Shown piece after piece: positions 11,512 to 22,878 of a stretch of 64,000 bases of DNA. The notes beneath the pieces are model-generated. The model did no database searches, was not told the DNA's origin, and worked only from the letters and a program-made list of their open reading frames with translations. This stretch comes from Rhizopus arrhizus (lineage: Eukaryota > Mucoromycota > Mucoromycetes > Mucorales > Rhizopodaceae). Position 1 is the first letter of the stretch. The number at the start of each line of letters is the position of its first letter. The translations under genes and the position numbers were made by a program. The stretch covers positions 1-64,000 of the forward strand of contig JAKZZE010000022.1 of NCBI GenBank assembly GCA_024220505.1, in the 5' to 3' direction.

Positions 11512-12160
11512 TGTTAAGGATACATAAGATTATAGTCACTTTATTTTAGTAAAAAGAATCAGATATGATCCTGAATAATATGTTGACATAACTTGGAATC
11601 ATTTATAACATTATTCCCAACACAGATCAATAAAATACTTTGATTAGATTTTTATATTAAGCTTTATTCATATTAACTTCACATAATCAAATAAGATGAC
11701 ATGGTTGTAATATAGTTTAGTGATAGTATGAGCATGTTGAATAAGGAATGACGATTACTTACCGGATCATCATTAGTCATGAAAACATTTATCCTGACTG
11801 AGATATTATTGTTAACAATGATATCCAATCACGGAACTAAAAGTCTTTATATTCATCCGTACCGTCTCCTTAAATAGTTATATCTGAAACCATCCCAATA
11901 GCATAATTGACAATACAAGCTAGGAACAGGCTAAACTAATAATTAGAAATAGTAATCATCTATTCTGTCATGTTGATTATAAATCTGTCCTAATTCTTTA
12001 TCCGTATCATGTCCATAAATACTCTCACTTTTTACATGTAGAATTTATTTTTATCTAATCATAGTTATCTTAACTTAATAAAGAGATACCAAGTTCTAAC
12101 AGTATTTCTTTATCTTTGATTGCTATATTATATTTACCTAAAACTCCCCTTTCCTAAACA
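11512..12160 (+). repeat. 3' LTR of element A
   Basis: 649 bp, TGTTAAGG...CTAAACA, preceded by the purine tract GGTGGAGGATAA as the probable plus-strand primer. It differs from the 5' LTR at a few positions. It abuts truncated gag of element B directly, with no target duplication. Confidence 0.92.
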
Positions 12161-15100
12161 CGTGGTGACGCCATTAGTCTGTCCACTGCTGAAGATGACG
12201 TTGTGATGGAGGATGCACCTCTGAACAACGCTCGCCGCGCCATTAGTGGTGAGAAAAAGAACGCCTCGCGTTATTCTAAGTCTGTCTCGAACAATAAGAG
12301 CAGATCTTATGAGAAATTAAATCACTTTCATCGTAAGTATGATGAGACAACTGGCTTGCTCGACAAGTTAGTTGAGAAACGTGATTTGGAAGAAGATGAG
12401 TCTAAAAGAAAGGCTCTTAAGATTCAAATACGCGAGTACAGGGAAGATTTGGAATACTATGAGGAGCGTATTACCAAGCTGGATGAGATCATCGCTAATG
12501 AAATTAGCCGAAAGATGAATGAGGTTGGGAGCAATACCAACAATACTCGTGAATCTGAGCCTACCATCCCCATCAAGGTCATTCCTCCCTTTCGCCTGTT
12601 GATCAGCGCTGCTTACAGTCTTAAGCATTACAATGCTAGCAAGATCAGCCCTGATGATGTGAAGAATGATAATGCCTTTAAAACGGTAAAGGATTTCATC
12701 AGGAAGTTTGAGACAGTCCTGAAGCACTACAATGTCAACATTGACAAGAACGGGCTGAGATATCTCCAGGTATCCATTGAAAATGGCCAGGATGATAGGA
12801 GCATCAATTGGCTCCAACATAAGCTGACTGTAGCTGATTTCAAGAACAGTAATTGGGAAGGAATCAAGGCCGCTCTCATAGGCAAGTTTGGTGAGTCCTT
12901 CACCTACTTGCAGTATCGTCAAAAGCTGATGAGAATAAGGCAGCTCAATGGCGAATACTTGAACACGTACGTTGACAGGTATATAGACCTCATGACCAAA
13001 GCCAAGTTTGCAGACAGTTCTCTGGCAGTAATGCATTTCTTGGGCACGTTGATTGCACCTGTCAAGGATTGTTTGGAAAGAAAACTGGCTGAAATACGCG
13101 CGAAGAAGAATGCTGAGTTCATCTTGGAAGATGACTCGTTGTCGAACATTCAGACAATCATAGAAAACAACAAGATGCATTTTATAGAAGAATGCAAGAA
13201 GAGCTTCCCTGATTTGAAAAATCAGGAAAGACCCCAACTCAAGTCTGCCAACAATAAGGCACCAAGACTTACGGAAACGAAAAGAAAGTTTCATGGCGAC
13301 GAGCAGAGATACTTTCCTGAAAACAAGAATAGGGAAAGAAATTTTCACAAAAGGCCCGCACACAGCATGCCTAAATGTCGCTATTGTGGGGACAAATATA
13401 CCCCTGGTCACCTTGACAAATGTCGAGAAATGGAAAAACGTCGTGACCATTATATAAATAAAGATACGGGTTTTAGAGCACACAAAGATGCACCCAAAAA
13501 CTATACTGGTAATTTTTCCCAAAGGCGTAGATCATTTGAAGAGAAAGTTCATAACAGAAATGATTCACGCATAGCGGTTCATAATGTTGAGAAGGTCGAG
13601 AAACAGACCATTACTGAATCAGAGATCATGCAAACACATCCTGCGGATGAGGTTATGAATGACCTTTTAAATGATGATGAAGTCATCAGTCCGTTTCAGA
13701 AAGCGTTGAAACAAGTTCAGGAGAAAAAGAAGCATAAGCAAGATAATGTTCGTTGCTACAGTTTAAAAACAAAAGAGGAGACACATCCCACTATGCTTCA
13801 AAGCCCTTACTCATTACACACTCCTTTTTTATTGAACGATCATAGATTAATAGCTCTCGTCGACACAGGCGCAGATATTTCTTTCATAAGTAAAAATGCT
13901 GTTAATAAATTGAAACTGCGTGTTATTCCAGTTCATGGTTCATTACTGTTAGCAGATAAAGAAAAAACTGTTAAACGAGTGGGAGTGACCGATAAGTTAA
14001 ATGTCGGGTACAAAGGACAAATTATAGCTCATGAATTTGAGGTTTTGAACATGCATGATAAGATAGACGCTATTTTCGGAAGGGATATATTACCAATCTT
14101 AGGAATCCACCTTACTGGTGTTGCTACTAATTGGGATGACAACAAAGTCAAATTTGATGACTCTATTGAAGACTCAGAATACATTCCAAATGTTTCCAAT
14201 GCTGGCACACCAGATGAACATGAAGATTTATTACTGACGCTGCAATCTCACATTGATAAAAATCAACAGATTGATGTTCATTCCTTATGTAATCTACCAG
14301 AAGCCGTAGTAAAGTTAGATACTCCTCATGGAAAACATGCACACGTCCGGCAGTATCCTATTGCAAATAAGATGATGCCAATCTTTGATGAGGCTGTAAA
14401 AACATGGCTCGAGAACGGTGTCATTATACGTGCGCCACCCTCACCATGGAATAGTCCTATCACATTCGCTCCAAAAAAGGATGCAAATGGTAATCCCACT
14501 GATTACAGACCGTGTATTGATCCTCGTAAAATCAATGCTCTACTGGAGTCCGATAACTATCCATTACCATTGATTGATGATATTTTCCATGACCTTGCTG
14601 GTTCTACCATTTTTACTTCACTTGATCTCAAAAGTGCATTTCATCGATTACCAATTCGTAAATCAGATCAAGTCAAAACTACTTTTACTCACAGAAACAA
14701 ACAATACATGTTTCGTTCAGCACCATTCGGATTGAAACATGTCTCCAGTCATTTCATGCGCATCATGAACCTCATTCTCAATGATCTACCCAATGTTCAT
14801 GTGTACGTGGATGATATTGTGATTGGCACTCCAGGTGATTCCATGGAAAAACATTGTCAAGCCGTTAGTGCTGTCATTGATAGACTCACTCAACATAACA
14901 TGATCCTCAATCCTCAGAAATGTCACTTTGGCAAAAGAAGTGTTCATCTGTTGGGTTTCTGCATTTCTGAAAAAGGGAAAAGCTTGGATCCACGCAAATT
15001 GACAAATATTGCTGACTGGCCCCGCCCTAAAACCGGCAGAGAAATGATGCAATGGTTGGGCACTGTCAACTACTTCCGTGCACATATCCCTTGTGCTGCC

Positions 15101-15266
15101 ACACTCACTGCTCCTCTAGATGCGTTACGAAATGTTGCGTTCATCGATGATATTAATTGGACACCTGAACTGCAAGTTCACTTTCAAAGCATCAAGGACA
15201 TATTATGTTCCAACGTTGTTTTGAGTCCTTACGATCCTGCTAAGTCTCTCTACGTTGCCACTGATG
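12161..15266 (+). pseudogene. B gag-protease-RT, start lost
   Basis: The frame is open from the LTR junction at 12161; the first ATG is 12206, but homologous reading continues upstream, so the real start is lost. Coiled-coil-like charged region about residues 20-110, capsid region 120-320, CRYCGDKYTPGHLDKC near 391 (zinc-knuckle-like), LVDTGADISF near 550 (protease), RT with YVDDIVIG near 866 and HLLGFCISEKG downstream. The frame breaks at YVATDG where RNase H starts, because the Merlin element enters at 15267; the residues after this are transposon sequence. Long antisense ORFs here are shadows. Confidence 0.88.
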
Positions 15267-15606
15267 GATCTGTGAAAGATTTACCGTCCACATACTATAT
15301 ATACATATATAAACTCCGCGTGCGGAGTTTAATAAGCTTAATATGGTTATTGGGGTCACAGAACACGATTCTGCTATTTTCAAGCGGAGTTTATTATACC
15401 AAAAATGGTCAACTGCGAGATTCTCGAAGTTCCGTTGTTTTTTTCCTCCATCCTATTACTCCAAGCAAGAGTGCGGGCAAATAGAAGATCATTAAAAAAA
15501 TCCGGGTCGAGATACGACTTCTGAAGGTCGAGAAAATCCGCGTCAAAAATCAGAAATTTGACGACAGAAGGACTTGCAAAACGAAAATTGGCAAATCAGC
15601 ATTGTT

Positions 15607-15680
15607 GGTCAAATAGCTATGTCGATAGCTTTCAAATGTGGAGGTCGTTGGTTCGATTCCTTGTAGGTGTTCGTACGTCG
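15607..15680 (+). other. tRNA-like A-box/B-box sequence
   Basis: TAGCTATGTCG (15614-15624) fits the pol III A box and GGTTCGATTCC (15650-15660) matches the B box, with tRNA-like spacing. The T stem does not pair properly (GTTGG against CCTTG), so this is not a functional tRNA gene. It may be a tRNA-derived SINE head or tRNA pseudogene captured by the Merlin element. Confidence 0.4.
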
Positions 15681-16111
15681 TCATCTGCTTTTTGCATAAC
15701 TTTTGCTCTAAGTTACTTAGCATTTTTTTTTTCAAAACCTCAAGAGTTTCGGGAAAACTTTTGTCATCTCACTACGGCAAAACGAGCTTCCGTTGCGGAG
15801 ATGCTTCGTATCTATCGGCTGATCTCGGAATGATAACAAAGCTTGTAAAAAAATATAAAAAGAGATGCTTTTTGTTTTTTTTTTCTTTCCTTCATCTGTT
15901 TCTCCATTTCATAAAAACCTCATGTCTTCCAACGCTGCTAACAACATGCCAACTCTTGCCTATATTGCCGAAAAAACTATGACGGCTGACTGTACCATAA
16001 AGTAAGTTCGTTTTTAAATGGGAGGGAACGTAACTAAAGGCAACTGGTATAAGTTATTTAAAGGAAAATGTCGCTTTTTTTTCTACACGCAAGTGTAAAG
16101 AAGGTTCTGAA

Positions 16112-17248
16112 ATGCGCTTGAACCAGTCAAGCCGAGATGGATTCTTTTGGCGATGTGGCTCAAGGAACTGTGCGTGCGGTCGTAGCCGTATTTCTTACCT
16201 GGACGGCTCCTTTTTCCAAGGTCGCAAGTCCATCATCCACCAAACACTATTGGTAGTGTACCTCTTTCTATTACAAGTTCCAAATGGAACAATATCTACC
16301 ATGACTGGTCTTAGTCTGCCAACGGTCCGCAGCATTATTAAGGACATATACCAAATAATGGAGGCAGATCTGCGAATTGAAGATGTACAAGTCGGTACGT
16401 GATGCTTTGTTTACATCAGAGTATGTGATTAACAAGTCATACTTAGGTGGAGTTAACAGTGATGGGCAGCCAATTGTCGTTGAAATAGACGAAAGTAAGT
16501 TTGGCAAGCGAAAATATAATAAGGGAAAGAGGGTAGATGGTGTTTGGGTTGTTGGGGGTGTAGAGCGTACGCCCGAGCGTAAGGTGTTCTTGTTGACGGT
16601 ACCTAACCGCAATCAAAATACCTTGAAGTTAATAATCGATACATTCGTAAAGGATGGTAATGATTAGAATATGTATATGCTAGATGATCAGTGCACCTAA
16701 TCATTGATGACAGGCTCCCATGTTATGGTAGATTGCTGGAAAGGCTATAAAGGGATTGACAGTGATCCAAGCCGAAACTTGATTGTTGAAACGGTCAATC
16801 ACTCAAAAACGTTCCGTGATCCGAAGACAGGTGCTTGTACTAATACTATTGAAGGTATGTACTTGTGTAGACCGTAGAATCCTTAAACTATGCTAACAGC
16901 CTGCTACTAGGCACCTGGAATGGTATCAAACGAGGAGTGACTAGTCGTCACCGCACAGCATCGATGATGCCATGGAAGTTAGTGGAGTTCATATGGCGTA
17001 GGAAACATGCCAGTAATCACTGGAAGGCAATGCTTGCTTGCTTTTCGCAAGTGTCGTTCAATAGAGCAGGCATTGCCGACCAAGGTCCACTGGTATCTTT
17101 GCTGACTACCGTCTTAGAGGATAGCATTAGTGATCAAGGGGAAATGGAACCAATTATTTTCATCTCAGATGAGGATTCCGAAAACGAATACGATGAAGAT
17201 TATACTCCTACTTCTCGTACCACCATGAAAAAGCCCCGCACTGCTTAA
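16112..17248 (+). CDS. Merlin transposase gene with three introns
   Basis: Four visible exons: 16112-16394, 16447-16656, 16714-16854, 16911-17248, joined by GT-AG introns of 52, 57 and 56 nt. Splicing joins IEDVQVG to GVNSDGQP, TFVKDG to SHVMVDC, and NTIEG to TWNGIK, each inside a Gly codon. The spliced protein has the ISXO2/IS1016 DDE domain: EIDESKFGKRKYNKG, HVMVDCWKGY and NTIEGTWNGIK carry the D, D and E. A Cys-rich segment (WRCGSRNCACG) lies near the N-terminus, and an acidic tail ends the protein. The true start may be further upstream: an ATG at 15928 opens a short frame ending at a possible GTAAGT donor, but I could not join it convincingly. Confidence 0.82.
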
Positions 17249-17475
17249 AATAAACAAATAAAACTTTCATAGATAACCATACAAATCAGGGCCATATAGT
17301 GTCTATATTCTTGCTTCAATAATGTCCGCTAGTTGCCTTTTTGGGACATAAGTGTTACACCATCTGAGAGTAAATTGTCCGAGCTTTCGAATGATGTATA
17401 GCTTATGCCTATATGCTTGATTTTAGCTCCGCTACAGGCTTGCAAAAATGTGGACGGTAAATCTTTCATTTAGCC

Positions 17476-19565
17476 CCACTGATGCATCCAACACTGGGAT
17501 CGGTGCAGTTCTGTTCCAAAAATTTGACGAAAAACAGTCGGATGGACTCACTGTTACCACCATCAGATACCTAGGCTTCATGGCACGTTCTTTATCCCAA
17601 TCTGAGCGAAACTATTCTGTCACTCGACGTGAACTTCTCGCTATTGTGTTTGCTTTGAAAAAGTTTCACAAATTTTTATATGGTCATCACTTTACCTTAT
17701 ATTCTGATCATCGAGCGCTCACATACTTGTTCACATCCGATGAACTCAACCCCATGATGGTGGGTTGGATGGACACATTGTTGTCCTATGATTTTGACAT
17801 CATCCATATACCCGGTGTACAAAACGTTTTACCTGATGCTCTTTCACGTCTTTTTCCACCTGAAAAAGAACTGGCAGGGGGTGATTCTAATAGTAGCACA
17901 GTAAAACACCAAAACCTTGCTTACAAACCAAATCTAAAAAAGGAACATGAATTAAAAATGAAAAAAGAGAACCGAAAAGTGTTCTATGTACAAAGTCCTA
18001 CCAAATTCAGTGACAAGGACTATATCACTCCACCATATGAGGATCGACAAGAGATTCTTGATGGAGTCCATAAATTCGGACACTTTGGAACTGATCATAT
18101 TGTGAAATCAATCCATAACCAAAACCTACATTGGCCAAACTTATTAGCTGATGCAGTAAATTATGTAAGCAAGTGCAATACCTGTCAAAAGTACAATATT
18201 GCTAAAAAGGGTTATAATCCTCATCGACCTGTCTACGCTTATGTTCCTGGGGATGCCTATGCTTTTGATTTAATTGGGCCCTTTCAATCTAGTAGCAACA
18301 TGTATACATATGTGTTGATTCTAGTCGACATTTGCACCAGATTCTGCGTGTTGAAACCCCTAGTAGACAAAAAGGCAAAAACCGTTGCAGGTGCCATGGT
18401 TGATACATTTTCTTTACTCGGCTATCCTAGACACTTTGTATGTAGCGATAACGGCTCTGAATTCAAAAATGAAATTTTAGAGAATCTATTCAATGCAATG
18501 GGTATCGACAAAAGATGTACCACTCCTTACCATCCCTCAGCAAATGGAGCTGCTGAACGTTATGTTCAATCTGCTAAAAAAATATTAGCAAAGTTCCTTG
18601 AAGGTGCCACTGAAGATTGGCATCATTACATTCCATCTGTACAGCTCATGATCAACAATAAGATCTCCACACGCTTGCAGACCACACCCTTTTCATTGAT
18701 GTTTGCTCGCAACATAAATGACTTCATTGAATACAGGGATGATGCTGGTGAATTAAAAAAGAAGGAGTACATGCCGCACGATGAGTTGTTGAAAAGAATA
18801 GACTACATGTCGCAAGTGGTCTTCCCTGCTATACAGGATAGAACCGACCTTTACACCAAAAGGCAAAAAGAAAAAGCTGACAGCAAAAATCGTCAGTCCA
18901 CATTCCCGGAAGGAAGTTACGTAATGGTGCATGACAGAGAGCAGTACAATAGTCTCTCCCCGGCTTACAAAGGTCCATATCGTGTTGTACGTCAAGTACA
19001 AGGTGGTGCTTATATACTTCGTGATGTTGACGAAACGCTCATGTCTCGAAATTATTCTCCAGAAGAATTAAAGATCATTTCACAGGATGAAGTCATTCCA
19101 AAAGATGAATTGTACGAAATGGAGGCAATCATCAATCATAGAGGCGAACCTGGAAACAGGGAATATCTCGTACGCTGGAAAAATTACAGCAAAGACGATG
19201 ATAGCTGGTTAACTGCTGAAGCATTTACTGATCCCGAGTCCATTAACATTTATTGGCGCAAACTGGGTAAATCCATAAACCAAAAGGGTGAAGTAGTAAA
19301 AAAGAAAAATAATGAGGCTGAAAAGAATAAAAAGCAAAAATTGCCCTCAGACTACACCCCTAGTAAATTATTGACTACGACAAGCATGAATGAACAGTCA
19401 AAGTCTGGATCATGTCGCACAATAGACAATCTCACAATACAAAAGAAAAAAAGAAACGCCAATCCAAACGTAATGGCAACACTTTATCCAGATATCCCAA
19501 ACGAAGACTACACCAAAATCAAGAAAGCTCTGATCGAAGAACAGATCATCATGAAGGCTTCGTAA
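17476..19565 (+). pseudogene. B RNase H, integrase and chromodomain
   Basis: Resumes B pol at TDASNTGIGAVLFQK (RNase H; the ATG at 17448 belongs to the Merlin end). Integrase zinc region HKFGHFG...CNTCQKYN; core motifs AFDLIGPF, VCSDNGSEF, ANGAAERYV; then GPYRVVRQVQGGAYIL and the chromodomain (LYEMEAIINHRGEPGNREY, VRWKNYSKDDDSWL). The basic C-terminus runs to TAA at 19563. The frame is open throughout, so only the Merlin insertion and the missing 5' end disable this element. Confidence 0.88.
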
Positions 19566-19686
19566 AAAATACCGTGACTGCAAATAATAATCTTAGGCAC
19601 AGTAAGCGCATTAAGAGAAATTAGGTCACACAAAAATTTATAGCCGTTCAAACACTTCCCATTCAACTTCCAAACGTTGATACCAA

Positions 19687-19700
19687 CAGGTAGGGGGTGA
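19687..19700 (+). other. Polypurine tract of element B
   Basis: AGGTAGGGGGTGA lies directly before the LTR start TGTCGTG, the expected place of the plus-strand primer. Confidence 0.75.
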
Positions 19701-19910
19701 TGTCGTGTTTGGTCATTAATGATGTCTTTATTTATTATTTTATGATTGATCTCAGTCAAGCCTACGTCAGACTATATAATTAATAGTCAGACAATATAAT
19801 CCAGGGTTCATTCTAAATTATTAGTTCCTCTCCTTTTTCTTACTTAATAAATAGTAGTTGTTAGCTATTGACTTCTTACTGTTTTCATATTATAAGTACC
19901 AAATATCTCA
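19701..19910 (+). repeat. 3' LTR of element B
   Basis: 210 bp, TGTCGTGTTTGG...AAATATCTCA. I see no difference from the solo copy at 59551-59760, whose 5-bp duplication confirms both ends. Confidence 0.9.
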
Positions 19911-20146
19911 GTCACAATTACCTTTTCTTTTCTTTTTATTTTACTTATTCTTTCTGATCTGATACCTGATTTATCACGAATCAAGAAAGACCCCTTTTAT
20001 TTTTATCTTTTACTAAACAATGTTACTCTTAACCTTATTGATCTATTAAGATCTGGTGGTCACTACTTAAAACCAAATTACTATATCAAAAGAACTGTTA
20101 AACGTTCACTCAAGTAATCAAACTCAAGTCATTCAAGGCTTCAAAC
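19911..20146 (+). repeat. LTR-like fragment, J family
   Basis: Pyrimidine-rich sequence that ends in ATCTATTAAGATCTGGTGGTCACTAC, resembling the ends of the blocks at 1-372 and 541-917. It holds no gene. It is the target of the solo A LTR that follows. Confidence 0.5.
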
Positions 20147-20795
20147 TGTTAAGGATACATAAGATTATAGTCACTTTATTTTAGTAAAAGGAATCAGATA
20201 TGATCCTGAATAATATATTGACATAACTTGGAATCATTTATAACATTCTTCCCAACACAGATCAATAAAATACTTTGATTAGATTTTTATATTAAGCTTT
20301 ATTCATATTAGCTTCACATAGTCAAATAAGATGACATGGTTGTAATATAGTTTAGTGATAGTATGAGCATGTTGAATAAGGAATGACGATTACTTACCGG
20401 ATCATCATTAGTCATGAAAACATTTATCCTGACTGAGATATTATTGTTAACAATGATATCCAATCACGGAACTAAAAGTCTTTATATTCATCCGTACCGT
20501 CTCCTTAAATAGTTATATCTGAAACCATCCCAATAGCATAATTGACAATACAAGCTAGGAACAGGCTAAACTAATAATTAGAAATAGTAATCATCTATTC
20601 TGTCATGTTGATTATAAATCTGTCCTAATTCTTTATCCGTATCATGTCTATAAATACTCTCACTTTTTACATGTAGAATTTTTTTTTATCTAATCATAGT
20701 TATCTTAACTTAATAAAGAGATACCAAGTTCTAACAGTATTTCTTTATCTTTGATTGCTATATTATATTTACCTAAAACTCCCCTATTCTAAACA
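20147..20795 (+). repeat. Solo LTR of family A
   Basis: 649 bp, same length and ends as the A LTRs, flanked by the duplication CAAAC (20142-20146 and 20796-20800). A clean solo LTR formed by LTR-LTR recombination. Confidence 0.93.
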
Positions 20796-20944
20796 CAAAC
20801 CTCAAACTAAACAAATCTACAACACTTTAATACAATCCAAATCCCAAGTACTAACAAGTTACAGTAACACTTGTCATGCTTGTTCTTGTACTGTGACGAA
20901 GCAAGTTATGATGATTGCGCCTTGTGAGTACCCCATATTGAACC

Positions 20945-21065
20945 TTGTTCAATATTTGAACTTTATTTCAAAAATCAGAGCTTATTTCAAAAATCGAACC
21001 TTATTTCAAAAAGTAAAGCTTATTTCAAAAAGAAAAGCTTACTTCAAAAATCAAACTTTATTTTT
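20945..21065 (+). repeat. Imperfect 19-bp minisatellite, about 5 units
   Basis: Repeats of CTTATTTCAAAAATCGAAC with small changes (…AAGTAAAG, …AAGAAAAG, …TCAAAC). It lies in J-like LTR sequence between the solo A LTR and Tc1-II. The rest of 20796-21120 shows nothing recognisable beyond this. The 125-residue frame across it is not a gene. Confidence 0.65.
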
Positions 21066-21349
21066 TTTTGTCTATAAAATAGACAAGCTTTTATTTTATT
21101 TTACTTCACTTCTCTTGACTTACACTAGGTGAAAAAATAGGGACAACCTACCCTCAAATAATTTTTAACTTTTTTTTTTTCTCCTCCACTCCGTACGACA
21201 TCCAAGCCATGCCTATAGAGCGTAGCCTTAGGTAGTGGGTATTACGTTTCCCGCATATAAAACTGATCAGGATAACATATGGCGGAAGAAAAGAGGAAGT
21301 AGTTGGAGTAATTTTATAAGCGTTATATTATAAAATGGGTAGTATTTAT

Positions 21350-22371
21350 TTAATAACGAGTAAATCTCCCTTTTGATTTGATTACCACTGCTATGCGATC
21401 AGGCATGCTATCAATGTAACTTCTACAAACATCTTTATCTAGCTTGTTCCATTCAAAGTCAACTCGTTCCCATAGCTCGTCGATGTTTCTGGCCTTTCGT
21501 TCATAAAGGCTTAACCTAAGTTTCAGCAAATGCCACACATGCTCTATAGGATTCAGATCCGGACTATTAGGTGGCCAATCGTTAATGTACTGGACCTTGT
21601 TTTGTTGGAGCCATGACATTGTTGGTTTCGACTTGTGCTTTGGGTCGTTATCTTGTTAAAGTAAATAATGCGCTTGTTCATACCATAGTACTTTAGCGTT
21701 TCCATGTAATTTGTTCCAAGAATATGCTGGTACACCAAGGAGTCCATACTACCATCGTATACCTGGCACGCATATCCTGATCACTCACTGGTTATACATC
21801 CCCACATTATCAATTTGCCGCCACCATGCTTCACTGAAAGATCTATGTGGTGTGGACGAAGGACATCACCAGGTTGGGTCCAATAGTATCTGCAGCCATC
21901 AGATCCCCAAATGTTGATCTTCGTTTCATCGGAGAACACTACTTGATGCCACTATTGCATACATCAACTTTGATACTTTTTTACCCATCCTAACCTCTGC
22001 TTGCGGTGGTTATTAGTTAAAAGAGGCTGCTTCTTTTTACGCCTAGCATAAAAATCCATTGATACAAGGACGTTTATTGCTGAACGGTAAGACATAGAAT
22101 ACCCAAGTTGTATGAGCATCCGATGTACATCCTTGGCTGTCTTTGGGGTTCCTTTAATCAGTAATACCTTGATATATTCCTTCGTAGCAGATGACACAAG
22201 TGTATGCCTACCACGTGTTGCGGGTACCATTGGCCCAAATAGCTTGTTTCTATATCTCCTAACTGTCTTTGGATGGACACCAAGTTTACCAGCAATATCC
22301 TTTGGGCTTCTATTGCTCATCAGTGCAGACTTGATGCTGTCTTGCATGTTTTGAGGTAAAGCGCGAGGCAT
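21350..22371 (-). pseudogene. Tc1-II transposase, broken
   Basis: Starts MPRALPQNMQDSIKSAL with a helix-turn-helix (AGKLGVHPKTVRRYR). The frame stops after WVKKYQS near 21964; later parts are in shifted frames but recognisable: SDETKINIWG, KHGGGKLIMWGC, then SWLQQNKVQYINDWPP and PDLNPIEHVW. At least two disruptions and one extra stop. The product would have been a DDE transposase acting on the CACTAGG ends. The closest relative in the window is Tc1-III. Confidence 0.85.
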
Positions 22372-22756
22372 CAGTAAGAGAAATTTCGCAGGAAGTAAGA
22401 TGAATATAATGAAAAAAAAAGAATGTATGAATGAAGGAAAGCAGCACCCATTTTATATTATTAATTATAGGAATGTGCATAGCTAAAATTAGAATTGGTT
22501 TGCATTTTAATTGTAGCTGATATTCTAGGTCAAATTAGAAGAGTACGAAATATGGTCTAAAACTGAGCTGTGGAGTATCTAAAATTCTACCAATTATACA
22601 TGTATTACTCCCTCATTTTCCATACTTGGCTCATCATATTTTGATGTAATACTTTACACATTAACCTCGTTTTAACATATTGCTAGCGTCATGAGGCGAC
22701 CTTCTCTTAATGCTACATGCTGCATGAAATACGAACGTTGCCGTAGTGAGGACGAA

Positions 22757-22860
22757 GGATATGGTAAAGGACTCTCCGAGCCGCGCTTTTTTATTTGAAA
22801 AAATTTTTTATATATAAACTTAAACTTTTCTTAATACTTCTTTCTTCATAACTTTCTAAG
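22757..22860 (-). repeat. DIRS inverted terminal repeat, left
   Basis: 104 bp, pairs with 26796-26899. Differences are few (one visible near the inner edge, CTTTC against TTTTC). The outer 26 bp (22731-22756) are unique to this end. Confidence 0.93.
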
Positions 22861-22878
22861 TCGTAATTTTTTTTTTTT

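Larger units (their letters stand above)
3208..12160 (+). mobile_element. Ty3/gypsy chromovirus A, decayed
   Basis: LTRs of 649 bp (3208-3286 plus 4921-5490, and 11512-12160) start TGTTAAGG and end CTAAACA. The interior encodes Gag, protease, RT, RNase H, integrase and a chromodomain. It carries two later insertions: Tc1-I in the 5' LTR and a solo LTR (F) in the integrase gene. The LTRs differ at a handful of positions, so it is older than G or D. The flanks do not match (AGTAG on the left, CGTGG on the right), and they belong to different elements (C' and B). This indicates recombination rather than a simple insertion. Confidence 0.9.
15267..17475 (+). mobile_element. Merlin (IS1016-type) DNA transposon
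   Basis: 2209 bp with inverted ends sharing TGAAAGATTTACCGTCCACAT minus a base or two at the outermost positions, flanked by the 9-bp duplication CCACTGATG (15258-15266 and 17476-17484). Merlin elements make 8-9 bp duplications, so this fits. Removing the element and one repeat rejoins the RNase H motif of element B (VATDASNTG). About 840 bp precede the recognisable transposase exons; they contain a palindromic AAACTCCGCGTGCGGAGTTT at about 15311 and a pol III-like A/B box pair. Confidence 0.92.
12161..19910 (+). mobile_element. Ty3/gypsy chromovirus B, 5'-truncated
   Basis: Gag-protease-RT (12161-15266), RNase H-integrase-chromodomain (17476-19565) and a 210-bp 3' LTR (19701-19910). The 5' LTR and gag start are missing; the frame runs left without a start until it meets the 3' LTR of A. 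A Merlin transposon splits pol. Apart from that, both coding parts are open. A solo LTR of the same family is at 59551-59760. Confidence 0.88.

Noticed and set aside
12368..13522. 384-residue open frame on the minus strand
   Set aside because: Antisense to the open gag of element B, which has recognisable domains; no family similarity of its own.
20945..21065. CRISPR-like array
   Set aside because: Units are contiguous and without unique spacers; eukaryotic minisatellite.
20755..21132. 125-residue frame
   Set aside because: Runs from LTR A through the minisatellite into the Tc1-II end; low complexity only.
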